DNA from: CAYNHF01 sp964397045
Lineage (GTDB): Bacteria; Actinomycetota; Acidimicrobiia; Spongiisociales; UBA5794
Assembly: GCA_964397045.1 (NCBI GenBank)
Contig: CAYNHF010000012.1
Span: forward strand, 10,148-74,147
Reading direction: 5' to 3'
Length of the DNA stretch: 64,000 bases
The translations under genes and the position numbers were made by a program. The notes under the pieces were generated by a model, which made no database searches, was not told where the DNA came from, and saw only the letters and a program-made list of their open reading frames with translations. Positions 16,176-24,788 of this stretch are shown here, piece after piece (the stretch's first letter is position 1; each line of letters starts with the position of its first letter).

Positions 16176-16511
16176 ATGGCGAGGTACATGATGGTGTACA
16201 AGGGAGAGGCCACCGATATGGCCGACATGACGCCCGAGCAGGGCGCAGCAGTCATGGCGGCATGGGGAATCTGGATGGAGAAAGTGGGTCGAGCGCTTGT
16301 CGACGTCGGAACCCCCTTTGGTCCCGGCCGGTCGGTCGTCGATGATGGTTCGGTGGAAGCTGCTGCAGCTCTGACCGGCTACTCGATCGTTGAGGCAGCA
16401 GATCTCGACGCCGCGCTGTCGCTTGTCGATGGCCATCCCTACCTCAGCGAAGGCAAAGGCGACTACTCGATCGAGCTCTACGAGCTGATGCCGGTTCCTT
16501 TCGAAGACTGA
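16176..16511 (+). CDS. YCII-related domain protein
   Basis: A 111-residue protein starting MARYMMVYKGEATDMADM, with a MAAWGIWMEKVG helix, the GTPFGPGRSVVDDG loop, and a C-terminal SIVEAADLDAALSLVDGHPYL helix, the usual pattern of YCII/DGPF-like proteins. These small dimeric alpha/beta proteins are often found with regulators or sigma factors; the biochemical role is unclear. The start at 16176 follows AAGGGGTG. A short imperfect hairpin (GACCCG/CGGGTC, 16510-16533) overlaps its stop and may be a weak terminator. Confidence 0.75.
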   Translation: MARYMMVYKGEATDMADMTPEQGAAVMAAWGIWMEKVGRALVDVGTPFGPGRSVVDDGSVEAAAALTGYSIVEAADLDAALSLVDGHPYLSEGKGDYSIELYELMPVPFED

Positions 16512-16592
16512 CCCGAACACTCCCTCGCGGGTCCAGCGGAAGGTTGATGAGCGAGCACAGCGGGTGGCATTCGATGCGGACGATCGGAAAGA

Positions 16593-16970
16593 GTGTTTCA
16601 TCGCCGTCATGGCCGCGCCGCAGGCGCGAGCCGATGGGTAACGCTGCCAGCCTCCGACCACTGGCCGGAGATGTCGCGATTCGTCGCGGAAGCGGTCGCG
16701 AGCGGTGAGGCCGACTCCGGCGTCTTGATGTGCTGGACGGGCACCGGACCCTCGATAGCCGCCAACAAGGTGGTTGGGGTGCGGGCGGCTCAGGCGAGTG
16801 ACCTGCGGATCGCGGCGAAAGCCCGTTGCTGAAACGATGCCAATGTGCTGACGCTCAGCCTGGAGCGAACCGCCCCCGAGGTAGCGGCCGAGTGTGTCAA
16901 CGCCTTCCTCGAGGTGACCGAGCCTGATGTCGACGAGATGGAGAGTATGTCCAAGCTCGACGGCGTGTGA
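16593..16970 (+). pseudogene. Ribose-5-phosphate isomerase B (RpiB/LacAB) pseudogene
   Basis: One frame encodes the C-terminal two thirds of an RpiB-type isomerase: FVAEAVASGEADSGVLMC, then SIAANKVVGVRAAQASD, then NDANVLTLSLERTAPEVA and a normal C-terminal helix ending near KLDGV. Three defects show it is dead: a TGA at 16830-16832 where the family has Trp before NDANVL, a Trp in place of the first Gly of the CGTGxG motif, and loss of the N-terminal strand and substrate motif. The 80 bases before it look like scrambled remains. It lies between the YCII gene and a large surface-protein gene. Confidence 0.75.
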
Positions 16971-17002
16971 ATCGGCCCGGCTCGTCCGCGGTCGGCACTT
17001 CG

Positions 17003-19924
17003 TCAGTCGGCGGACGTGGTTTCGTTGCCCAGGAAACGGGCCAGGAGGACGAGCGCCGCACCCAGAGCCAGCAGCAGAAGACCGGCACGCAAGAACTCGA
17101 CGGTGGACGCGCCGGTGACCGGCAACACGCTCACCGTCAACACGACGGTGAAGCTCGAGCAGGCTGCGGGGTCCTGGTCGTCGCAGGTGCGAAGTGTGAC
17201 CGTGTAGGTTCCTGCCTCAGTGGCGGCCCCAATCCAGGACCCATCGCTCGCGAGCGTGAGTCCCGGTGGAAGTGTTCCGGACAGGAGGAACACCGCCCAA
17301 CCATGGCCCTCGGGATCGACGATCGCAAGCGACGCCGGAGCATCATTTACGGCGACCGAGATCGAGTCCACGCCGACGTAGGTCGGAGCGTCGTTGACGG
17401 GATCAACCACCACGTCTGCGGAAGCGACGTCGCAGAGCGCGGTGGTGTCGCAGATTTGGTAGGTGAAGGTGTCTGGTCCGTTGTAGTCGGGGTCGGGGGT
17501 GTAGGTGACGGCGCCGGTGACCGGGTCCACGGCGGTGGTGCCGTTGGCTGGTGGGGTGATGATGGTGACGGTGGTGGGGTCGAGGTTGCCGTCGATGTCG
17601 GTGTCGTTGGCGGTGACGTCGATGACGACTGGGGTGTCTTCGGGGGTGGAGGTGGCGTCGTTGTTGGCGACTGGTAGGTCGTTGGCCGGGTTGACGGTGA
17701 TCGCGACGGTGGCGGTGTCACACAAGGCGGTTGGTGTGGTGGTGTCGCAGATTTGGTAGGTGATGGTGTCTGGTCCGTTGTAGTCGGGGTCGGGGGTGTA
17801 GGTGAGTTCTCCGGTGACCGGGTCCACCGTGACGGTTCCGTTGGTGGGTCCCGCAATGATGCTCACCGATGTCGGGTCCAGGTTCCCGTCCACATCCGAG
17901 TCGTTGTCTACCACATCGATGTCCACCGAGCCGTCCTCAGTCGTCGACGCGGTGTCGTCGGTCGCGGCCGGCGCATCGTTGATGGCAGTGACTGTGACCG
18001 TCACGGAAGCGGTGTCACACAGCGGCGTCGGTGAGGTGAGGTCGCACACCTCATAAGTAAACGAGTCGACGCCGTTGGAGTCCGGGTTGGGGGTGTAGGT
18101 GACGACGCCGGTGACCGGATCCACACTCGTCGTACCACTGCTCGGTCCCGACGTCACCCTCACCGACGTCGGATCCAGGTCACCATCGAGATCCGAATCA
18201 TTGTCCAACACCGCAACCACCAACGCCACATCCTCCCCCACCGCCCCCGCATCGTCGTTGGCTACCGGCGGTTCGGGTGCCCGTACCGTGGTGACCTCGT
18301 TGTCGGTGTTGTTGGTTGGATCCGGGTCGGCGATAGTCGATGTCACCGTCACCGTGTTGGTGTAGGTTCCGGAGAGGAACGTGGCTGCCGTGATGGTGAT
18401 AGACACCGTGCCGACATCAACCGTTTCCAGGTCGCACGTGACCGTGCCGGCGCTCTCGCTGCAGGTTCCCTGGCCGGGAGTGGCGGAGACAAAGCCGATT
18501 CCGGCGGGAAGCGTGTCGACAACTCGCACGCTCTCGGCCGGATCCGGACCTCGGTTGGTGACAACGATCGAGTAGGCAATCGGTTGACCGGCTGTAACCG
18601 GATCACTTGCATCCGACTTCGTGACGCTGAGATCGGCTTCGGACACGACTGGCGTACCCACGGTGACGGTGTCCGAGGCGGGAGCGGTATCGCCCGTATC
18701 GGTGGTCTCGTCGATCGGCGTGGTCCCGACGTGGCCGGTGACGCTGTTCGTGTAGGTCCCTGCGGTGGAAGGAAACGAAACGTCGTATGTCAGAGCCGCG
18801 GTTCCTCCGGCCGACACTTGGAAGATTCCAACGAATGTGAGGTCTTGGCCGGCAACGGATGGGTCTGCGATCGGTACCCCGTCGTACCGGGCGCTTCCAG
18901 CGAGGTACGTCGCGCTGCCGGGGAGTGTGTCTACGAAGTCGTCGAGCGTGACCTGGATCGGGCCGGTGTTGCTCACCGTCACCGTGTAGGAGATCTGGCC
19001 CCCAGATGCTGGAAGGATCGACGGGGTCGCGACCTTGGTGAGCACGGTGGTGTTCTCCGCGGGGAGTATGGGCTCGAGGGCCGTGAAGGAGCCGGTATCG
19101 GTGTGCTTGATCTGGGTGCCGCTCGAGATGTAATTCACTGGAGATACGGACGTCGGGCTCGTCGTTGTCCCGGAGGCAACGAATGTGTAGACCGCGGTGT
19201 AGTCCTGATTCTTCCCACCGAGACCCGTCACGAGGAGCGTGTCGTGGAAGGTCCCGGAAGCAGCGAAGGTGATCCGAACGTCGACGAGGTCGTACGCGTC
19301 TGCAGGCCAGTTCGGAGCGGCGGCAGGGGTAGCGGCGAAGATCCCCGCGGCTCCCACCTGGCCGGTGGCGCCGGTGACCGTCATAGTCATGATGCCGCCC
19401 AGCACGGCCGGATTGGGCCCGGCGATCACCGTGTCGACCTTGTTGGCCGATGCCTTGATCGTCTCAGCTGTGGTCAAGGAATACGCGTCATCGCAGATCG
19501 CGGCGCCGACGTCGGGTCGACCTTCGTACAGCGCCAGCGTGTGAGTCTGGTCCGTCGCCGTTTCGCTGCCGGCCGTGAGGTAGAAGTAGGCGTACGCCGT
19601 TTCACCTGTACCCAGAGGTCCGATATGGAAAAGGCCATCTTCGGCGGCGGCGAGACTGACCACTCCCCCAGCGAAACTCCCCAGCCCGGCCCATGCATCC
19701 GCGAGGGGTGCGCCACCGTTGGTGATGGCGTAACCGGCGTAGGAGCCGGTGAGCTGCGGTGAGATACCGGTATCGATGTAGAGGATTGGGCTCGACACGC
19801 GGGCAGTGGTTATGGACGCGGTTGTACAGTCGCCGGCGTGGGCGGCGCCGATGGGAACCGCAACAATCGCCGTGGCGAGTGAAGCGGCCGCAAGCAGCGC
19901 AGCGAAACGGTGGATCAAGGTCAT
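17003..19924 (-). CDS. Large secreted, repeat-containing LPxTG surface protein
   Basis: A 973-residue cell-surface protein. A signal peptide occupies about 1-31 (cleavage near AHAG). The first 260 residues are a unique Thr/Ala-rich beta domain; DUF11-type repeats follow (about 295-405 and 435-545, with LSVTKSDASDPVTAGQPI); then three tandem domains of about 100 residues each, carrying the DNDSDLDGDLDPTSV-like Asp-rich turn and YTPDPDYNGPDT; then a putative-Ig-like domain. It ends with LPVTG at 934-938, a hydrophobic helix and a short tail with few basic residues. It is probably anchored by a sortase and used in adhesion or as surface coat. No sortase gene is in the window. Confidence 0.82.
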   Translation of the reverse strand: MTLIHRFAALLAAASLATAIVAVPIGAAHAGDCTTASITTARVSSPILYIDTGISPQLTGSYAGYAITNGGAPLADAWAGLGSFAGGVVSLAAAEDGLFHIGPLGTGETAYAYFYLTAGSETATDQTHTLALYEGRPDVGAAICDDAYSLTTAETIKASANKVDTVIAGPNPAVLGGIMTMTVTGATGQVGAAGIFAATPAAAPNWPADAYDLVDVRITFAASGTFHDTLLVTGLGGKNQDYTAVYTFVASGTTTSPTSVSPVNYISSGTQIKHTDTGSFTALEPILPAENTTVLTKVATPSILPASGGQISYTVTVSNTGPIQVTLDDFVDTLPGSATYLAGSARYDGVPIADPSVAGQDLTFVGIFQVSAGGTAALTYDVSFPSTAGTYTNSVTGHVGTTPIDETTDTGDTAPASDTVTVGTPVVSEADLSVTKSDASDPVTAGQPIAYSIVVTNRGPDPAESVRVVDTLPAGIGFVSATPGQGTCSESAGTVTCDLETVDVGTVSITITAATFLSGTYTNTVTVTSTIADPDPTNNTDNEVTTVRAPEPPVANDDAGAVGEDVALVVAVLDNDSDLDGDLDPTSVRVTSGPSSGTTSVDPVTGVVTYTPNPDSNGVDSFTYEVCDLTSPTPLCDTASVTVTVTAINDAPAATDDTASTTEDGSVDIDVVDNDSDVDGNLDPTSVSIIAGPTNGTVTVDPVTGELTYTPDPDYNGPDTITYQICDTTTPTALCDTATVAITVNPANDLPVANNDATSTPEDTPVVIDVTANDTDIDGNLDPTTVTIITPPANGTTAVDPVTGAVTYTPDPDYNGPDTFTYQICDTTALCDVASADVVVDPVNDAPTYVGVDSISVAVNDAPASLAIVDPEGHGWAVFLLSGTLPPGLTLASDGSWIGAATEAGTYTVTLRTCDDQDPAACSSFTVVLTVSVLPVTGASTVEFLRAGLLLLALGAALVLLARFLGNETTSAD
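17442..17530 (-). repeat. Direct DNA repeat, copy A, inside the surface-protein gene
   Basis: This stretch is nearly identical to 17739-17827, exactly 297 bases away, equal to 99 codons. It encodes the YTPDPDYNGPDT to YQICDTT part of consecutive Asp-rich domains. Such close DNA identity suggests recent duplication or gene conversion within the gene. Confidence 0.75.
17739..17827 (-). repeat. Direct DNA repeat, copy B, inside the surface-protein gene
   Basis: Partner of the 17442-17530 copy, at a period of 297 bases. The third domain, further toward the N-terminus (around 18025-18125), is clearly related but has diverged more. Confidence 0.75.
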
Positions 19925-20032
19925 TGGGCCTCAAGTGGGGGACGGAAGATGTATCGGCGGCAATCAACCGACGGATGAGCGATTCACATCCGGTCAAGAG
20001 ACTCCAGGCAACCCGACACGTCCGTCGCCGGC

Positions 20033-20140
20033 TCAGGCGTCCAGGGCCCGCATCCGGCGCAGCTCGTCGACTTCGAAGGCCTGTCGGACTTTGCGAAGCA
20101 GCAACGCGCCCACGAAGCTCACGATGAAGCCGGTCCATCA
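20033..20140 (-). pseudogene. Membrane-protein fragment
   Basis: One minus-strand frame reads WTGFIVSFVGALLLRKVR and then an amphipathic end QAFEVDELRRMRALDA before a stop at 20033-20035. It looks like the last helix and tail of a small membrane protein, loosely like the GlsB/YeaQ end (GFIGSIVGAV), but an in-frame TGA sits right before it and no start is available. It is probably a remnant. Confidence 0.28.
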
Positions 20141-20226
20141 CGGCGCCTGAATCCGGTCGAGTGGGCGCGAGCCGTCAGGGAAGCGTTGGGCCGGATCACC
20201 CACGTGCGAGGAACCACACCGCGGCC

Positions 20227-20232
20227 TACCGT
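20227..20232 (+). promoter_or_regulatory. -10 hexamer of a leaderless gene (DUF1697)
   Basis: Reads TACCGT, six bases before ATG 20239. Confidence 0.6.
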
Positions 20233-20238
20233 GACCGG

Positions 20239-20760
20239 ATGCTCCGCCACGTTGCGTTCTTGAGAGCGATCAACACGCCGCCGCGGCACGTGAAGATGGA
20301 GGTGGTGCGCGGCAGCTTTGAACGGCTCGGCCTCGAGAGGGTCGTCACCTACATCGCTTCGGGCAACGTCATCTTCGAGACTTCCGCCACGGCGGGCCTG
20401 GCCGGATCTATTGAGCGAGCGCTGGAGGAGGATCTGGGTTTCTCCGTCCCCGTGTACCTGCGCTCCGGTCGTGAGGTCGTGGCCGTTGCCGATCGTCGTC
20501 CCTTCGGTGAGCTCTCGACCGCAGCTGAAATCTCGTTCTTGCCTGCGCGCCCCGATCCCGCTGCGGTGCGGAGCCTCCTGGCGACGGTGACCGGTGACGA
20601 CCGCCTCGCCGTCATCGACCGCGAGGTGCACTGGTATCACCCGGGTCGCCGGGACGAGTCTTCCCACAATGAGGCAACGGTGGTCCGGATCCTCGGGATG
20701 GTGACCACGCAGCGCTCGGCTCGCACCGTCATCGCGATCGCGGACAGGTTTCTGCGATGA
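20239..20760 (+). CDS. DUF1697-domain protein
   Basis: A 173-residue cytoplasmic protein with the DUF1697 opening LRHVAFLRAINTPPRHVKM, then FERLGLERVVTYIASGNVIFET, and the later EVHWYHPGRRDESSHNE region. The family is widespread and of unknown function. I took ATG 20239 because the conserved domain begins there and TACCGT lies six bases upstream, which suggests a leaderless message. It is convergent with the PPK2 gene. Confidence 0.82.
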   Translation: MLRHVAFLRAINTPPRHVKMEVVRGSFERLGLERVVTYIASGNVIFETSATAGLAGSIERALEEDLGFSVPVYLRSGREVVAVADRRPFGELSTAAEISFLPARPDPAAVRSLLATVTGDDRLAVIDREVHWYHPGRRDESSHNEATVVRILGMVTTQRSARTVIAIADRFLR

Positions 20761-20826
20761 GACGCCGTTGAGGCGAGGCGAACAAGGCGATAGGGTTCGG
20801 AGCGCCAGGGGTCGCTCGGCGCCGAC

Positions 20827-21729
20827 CTAGCCCCGGGAGCGTCCCAGCCGATCGCGTTCTTGATCCATCCGGTCGAGTTCGTCTGCGCCGCTCACCACGA
20901 TCTCGGGATCCATGCTGAAATCGAGGTCCGGGTTCCGCCCGACGTAGTCGACTGCATTGAGGATCGTCTTCAGAGCGTTCAGCCGAGCCTTCGGTTTGCT
21001 GTTGGAACGGATGATCAGCCACGGGGCGGTGCCGGTCGAGGTGCGTTCCAGCATGCGGTGCTTCATGTCGGTGAAGTCATCCCAGTACTCCTGCGCCTGC
21101 AGATCCACCTCGCTCAGCTTCCACTGTCGGAGCGGATCGTTGCGCCGCCGCTCGAAGCGTTTGGCCTGGGTCTGCTTATCGACGCTGAAGTAGAGCTTCA
21201 CCAACACCGTGCCCTGACGGACGATGTCCTTCTCGAACCCTACGACACCGCGTAGAAACGACCGGTACTCGTCCTTGGTGCAGAATCCGAATACGGGTTC
21301 GACGATCGCCCGGTTGTACCAGGAGCGGTCGAACAGGATCATATCACCACCGGCCGGGAAGTGGTTCACATATCGCTGGAAATACCACTGGGTGCGCTGC
21401 TGTGGAGTCGGCTTACCGAGCGCCACAACCTGATAGCGCTTCTCGTTCATGAAACGGGTAATACGACGAATCGTGCCGCCCTTCCCCGAGGCATCCCTGC
21501 CTTCGAACACTACGATCATCGGCGTCTGGGTGGCTTCGAGATGGCGCTGCAGCGTGAGGAGTTCTATCTGATACGGGTGGAGGCTGCGGTCCTTCTCCCG
21601 AACCAGCAGGAGCTTGTCTCGCTCAGCTTCGAGGAGGTCTCGGTCCTCCTCCAGCTGCTTCACACGGGCGCGCAACAGGTCCAGGTCGGCAACCTGTGGA
21701 TCTGCCTCGAATGCTGGTTGGCTGTTCAT
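20827..21729 (-). CDS. ppk2: Polyphosphate kinase 2 family protein
   Basis: A 300-residue kinase that transfers phosphate between polyphosphate and nucleotides. An N-terminal coiled coil spans about 11-48. Walker A is EGRDASGKGG at 76-85, the lid and Walker B follow with ILFDRSWYNR at 131-140, and VKLYFSVDKQTQAKRF and the KLSEVDLQAQEYWDDFT helix match PPK2. A single-domain form like this most often runs from polyphosphate to NDP or NTP, but the direction cannot be read here. The start at 21729 has GGAAGCG upstream. A polyphosphate glucokinase gene lies elsewhere in the window. Confidence 0.9.
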   Translation of the reverse strand: MNSQPAFEADPQVADLDLLRARVKQLEEDRDLLEAERDKLLLVREKDRSLHPYQIELLTLQRHLEATQTPMIVVFEGRDASGKGGTIRRITRFMNEKRYQVVALGKPTPQQRTQWYFQRYVNHFPAGGDMILFDRSWYNRAIVEPVFGFCTKDEYRSFLRGVVGFEKDIVRQGTVLVKLYFSVDKQTQAKRFERRRNDPLRQWKLSEVDLQAQEYWDDFTDMKHRMLERTSTGTAPWLIIRSNSKPKARLNALKTILNAVDYVGRNPDLDFSMDPEIVVSGADELDRMDQERDRLGRSRG

Positions 21730-21981
21730 AGCTCGCTTCCGCTGATGTCGGTAGAAGGACCGTAGACCTCATGACGTCGTTGTCTGGCCTGGAGACGGCG
21801 CCATCAAGCGAGACGGCGGTCCGTCACGCGCCCTCAGCCTAGTTGGGAAAGGTCGCGAAAATCCAGCGAGAATCTGGCTCGATCGGCTCCCCCGTGGCCT
21901 CAGTAGCACCGTGAGGGGAGCAAGCGCATTGTCCCCTCCGCGGGTCCTGCCTGCGGCGAACAGGGTCGGTGGCATTGGCCC

Positions 21982-21987
21982 TAGGGT
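21982..21987 (+). promoter_or_regulatory. -10 hexamer of a leaderless gene (2-hydroxyacid dehydrogenase)
   Basis: Reads TAGGGT, six bases before ATG 21994. Confidence 0.6.
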
Positions 21988-21993
21988 CATTGC

Positions 21994-23001
21994 ATGCTTC
22001 GTGTCTTCGTGACCCACAATCCCGAGGATCTTGCTGCCTACTACGGGCGGGCTCTGCCTGAGTTGTCCCGGCTCGTCGAAGTCGTGCCCAATCCGCAACC
22101 ACGTGACCTCACGACGGTCGAGCTGGTCGCCGCGGCCGCGGACTGCGACGTCATCGTGTCGCATCGGTCGACACCCGGTGCGGCCGAGCTATTCGCCGGT
22201 TCCCCCCGACTACTCGCGTTCCTGCGATGTGCGGTCGACATCAGCGACGTCGATGTCGACGCCGCCAGCTCCGCAGGCGTCCTAGTAGCCCGCGCAGACA
22301 AGAGCTTTGTCCCTTCTACCGCTGAACTAGCCTTGGCGCTCATGCTTGACGTGAGTCGCAACGTGAGCCTCTCCACCCACGACTATGCGTCAGGCAGACT
22401 CCCGCCACAGCGGCAGGGTCGCCAGCTCCGTGGCCAGACGGCCGGCATTATTGGATTCGGCGCGGTGGGAAGCTACCTCGCCGACCTGCTGGCGGGGATT
22501 GGCATGAACGTAGTGGTCTACGACCCGTGCGTGGAGCTTGCCTCCTCCCGCTTCGAGATGGTCTCGCTCGGTATTCTTCTGCAGGCGGCGGACTTCGTCT
22601 TGCCGCTGGCGCCCGCCAACGAATCTACCCGCGATCTCATCGGTGCCCCCGAACTCGCCATGATGAAACCCACGGCGATCCTCATCAACGTGTCGCGTGG
22701 TGAGCTCGTAGATGAAGACGCCGTCGCGGCGGCGCTGGACGGCGGAAAGCTGGGCGGGTTGGGGATGGATGTGGGTTGGGCTGCAGACCAGCGCCCGACT
22801 CCCTCGCTTGCGGGGAGGCCGGGCGTGGTCGCCACTCCCCATCTCGGGGGTCTCACGCCTGAGAACGCAGATGCCCAGGCCGCCAGCAGCGTCGCTCAGA
22901 TCGAGGCCATGCTTGCCCATGAGATGCCACCGCGCGCGGTCAACCCGGAGGCGGCAACCCGGCTCCGTTCCTGGTGGGCGGCCGAAGCGAACGCGCAGTG
23001 A
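21994..23001 (+). CDS. D-isomer-specific 2-hydroxyacid dehydrogenase-like protein
   Basis: A 335-residue NAD-binding oxidoreductase. QTAGIIGFGAVGSYLADLL is the Rossmann motif at about 148-166; LINVSRGELVDEDAV has the catalytic Arg, and ATPHLGGLTPENA has the catalytic His. The usual GLDVFxxEP segment reads GMDVGWAADQRP, so the catalytic Glu appears replaced. It may still act on a 2-oxo acid or have a changed reaction. Its stop overlaps the start of an amidohydrolase gene by four bases (GTGA), so the pair is likely to work on one substrate. The start appears leaderless. Confidence 0.82.
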   Translation: MLRVFVTHNPEDLAAYYGRALPELSRLVEVVPNPQPRDLTTVELVAAAADCDVIVSHRSTPGAAELFAGSPRLLAFLRCAVDISDVDVDAASSAGVLVARADKSFVPSTAELALALMLDVSRNVSLSTHDYASGRLPPQRQGRQLRGQTAGIIGFGAVGSYLADLLAGIGMNVVVYDPCVELASSRFEMVSLGILLQAADFVLPLAPANESTRDLIGAPELAMMKPTAILINVSRGELVDEDAVAAALDGGKLGGLGMDVGWAADQRPTPSLAGRPGVVATPHLGGLTPENADAQAASSVAQIEAMLAHEMPPRAVNPEAATRLRSWWAAEANAQ

Positions 23002-23825
23002 GACCGTTGAACCGGGACATGCCGGCAGGCGCCTGCGACACTCACATTCACTTCTACGATCCGAGGGTTCGGGTAGCCGCGACCAGCGTGCTAGAGCCTC
23101 CCCCATCCAGCGTCTCCGACTACAGACGGTTTCGGGACTCGCTCGGCCTCAGGCGATGCGTCGTTGTGCAGCCGACGACGTACGGGATGGACAACTCGTG
23201 TCAGCTCGAGGCAGTCGCCGCCCTGGGAACAGACGCCCGCGCCGTGGTGGTGGTGGATTCGACGATTCCTGATGCCGAGTTGGACCGGCTCACGCAGCGC
23301 GGGGCCCGTGGGGCCCGCTTCCACATGCTGCCGGGTGGGGCAGTCGACTGGGGAGAACTCGACGAAGTGGCTCGCCGGATCGCTCTTCACGGGTGGCACA
23401 TCCAGCTTCAATTGAATGGACGGGAGCTCGCAGCCCGAATGCCACAGCTGCTGCGACTTCCCACCCCGCTGGTGATCGACCACATCGGCCGGTTCATGCC
23501 TCCCGTTTCGGTGGACCACGGCGGGTTCGCCGCGCTGCTTGGGTTGGTACGTTCTGGCAACTGCTGGGTGAAGTTGTCTGCCCCCTACGAATCCTCCCTA
23601 GCCGGCCCACCTCGGTACGAAGACCTCACCCCCACGGTGGCTTCGCTGGTGAGCGAGGTGCCAGATCGACTGCTCTGGGCGAGCAACTGGCCACATCCAG
23701 GTAGGGAGGTTCCACCGGACGGGGCGCAGTTGCTGGGACTCCTCGAAGCATGGATCCCGGAACCAGCGATGCGATATCGCGTTCTGGTCGAGAATCCTGT
23801 CAACCTCTACGGCTTCGCCGACTAA
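22998..23825 (+). CDS. Amidohydrolase-2 family (metal-dependent hydrolase or lactonase)
   Basis: A 275-residue TIM-barrel hydrolase of the group containing 2-pyrone-4,6-dicarboxylate lactonase. The HxH metal motif is CDTHIHFYDP at about 13-22; LVIDHIGRFMPP and LLWASNWPHPG carry later His residues, as in lactonases. The GTG at 22998 overlaps the dehydrogenase stop, so I prefer it to ATG 23019. The coupling with a 2-hydroxyacid dehydrogenase suggests a short pathway that opens a lactone and oxidises or reduces the product (inference). Confidence 0.8.
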   Translation: MRPLNRDMPAGACDTHIHFYDPRVRVAATSVLEPPPSSVSDYRRFRDSLGLRRCVVVQPTTYGMDNSCQLEAVAALGTDARAVVVVDSTIPDAELDRLTQRGARGARFHMLPGGAVDWGELDEVARRIALHGWHIQLQLNGRELAARMPQLLRLPTPLVIDHIGRFMPPVSVDHGGFAALLGLVRSGNCWVKLSAPYESSLAGPPRYEDLTPTVASLVSEVPDRLLWASNWPHPGREVPPDGAQLLGLLEAWIPEPAMRYRVLVENPVNLYGFAD

Positions 23826-23879
23826 TGGCATCTCATACGTCGGCTGTAGAATCGGCGCCCGTTTAGCCGATCGACCCAC

Positions 23880-24701
23880 GTGCCCGTCTACATCGCAAAG
23901 GGCCCAGCCGAAGGAGGGCACATCACCACTCCCCCCGCCGCTCAGTACGCCACCTACCCCTCGCTCCAGGGAAGGTCCGTATTCATCACCGGTGGCGCAG
24001 CCGGGATCGGTCGTGCGCTGGTCCAGGAGTTCGCACGCCAGGGCAGCAGGGTCGGCTTCGCAGACATCAACCGCGAGCAAGCCGAGGCGACGGTTGCGTC
24101 CTGTCACGGGGTGACCCATCTCCCCCGCTTCTACGAGGTCGACCTGGTCGACATTGCGTCACTGCAGCGGGTGCTTGCTGCGGCGATCGAAGACCTGGAG
24201 GGAATCGATGTCCTCGTCAACAATGCCGCCAACGATGATCGTCACCGCTGGGATGAGGTCAGCGTCGAGTACTGGGACAATCGGCTCAACACCAACCTGC
24301 GCCACTACTTCTTTGCGATTCAGGCGGTGGCGCCCGGGATGATCGAAGCCGGGTCGGGGTCCATCATCAACATCGGCAGCAGCAGCTACATGATGCAAGA
24401 GGACTTCTTCCCGGGGTATGCGATCGCCAAATCCGGAGTCGAGGGAATCACACGCACCATGGCCCGCACGTTCGGGGCGCACAATGTGCGGGTCAACACC
24501 GTGTTGCCCGGGTGGGTCGCCACGGATCGACAACTCGAACTCTGGTGGACCGCAGAGGGAGAGGCGCAAACGCTGGAGGACCAGGCGATCAAACGTCGGA
24601 TCTACCCGACCGAGTTCGCTCAGATGGTGCTGTTCCTTGGTGCAGACGACGGAGCTGCGTGCACGGCACAGAGCTTCATGGTGGACGGCGGACGGTTCTA
24701 G
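23880..24701 (+). CDS. Short-chain dehydrogenase/reductase
   Basis: A 273-residue NAD(P)-dependent oxidoreductase. TGGAAGIG at 38-45 is the cofactor loop, VLVNNAAN the NNAG-like motif, and GSSSYMM with GYAIAKSG gives the catalytic Ser, Tyr and Lys. The C-terminal FMVDGGRF is typical of the FabG-like branch. A non-conserved N-terminal extension of about 30 residues raises the chance of a later start. TAGAAT at 23847-23852 may be its -10 element. The gene follows the lactonase-like gene by 54 bases and a hairpin follows its stop. Confidence 0.85.
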   Translation: MPVYIAKGPAEGGHITTPPAAQYATYPSLQGRSVFITGGAAGIGRALVQEFARQGSRVGFADINREQAEATVASCHGVTHLPRFYEVDLVDIASLQRVLAAAIEDLEGIDVLVNNAANDDRHRWDEVSVEYWDNRLNTNLRHYFFAIQAVAPGMIEAGSGSIINIGSSSYMMQEDFFPGYAIAKSGVEGITRTMARTFGAHNVRVNTVLPGWVATDRQLELWWTAEGEAQTLEDQAIKRRIYPTEFAQMVLFLGADDGAACTAQSFMVDGGRF

Positions 24702-24728
24702 GCCTCGTTCAGTGCGTTGACTGGCGAT

Positions 24729-24744
24729 GCTGGACATCTCCAGC
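24729..24744. terminator. Short hairpin after the SDR gene
   Basis: GCTGGA (24729-24734) pairs with TCCAGC (24739-24744) across CATC, flanked by a weaker TGGCG/CGCCA pairing. There is no U-tract. It lies between the SDR stop and the TauE start. Confidence 0.4.
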
Positions 24745-24788
24745 TGTGAGCGCCAGGCTGAGGTGGTGCCGACTTCCCCAGTTTCCAG

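Larger units (their letters stand above)
19925..20238. other. Gap upstream of the surface-protein gene
   Basis: These 314 bases hold no complete gene. They contain a membrane-protein-like fragment on the minus strand (20033-20140), a -10 hexamer for the following gene, and presumably the surface-protein promoter, which I cannot place. Confidence 0.5.

Noticed and set aside
16830..16832. TGA read as selenocysteine or Trp in the rpiB-like frame
   Set aside because: The frame also lacks its N-terminus and has an altered Gly motif, no SECIS-like hairpin was seen, and TGA is a normal stop in many genes here.
17003..19762. Long plus-strand frames opposite the surface-protein gene
   Set aside because: They mirror the repetitive, GC-rich minus-strand gene, have odd amino-acid content (Gly/Val/Asp runs) and no signals of their own.
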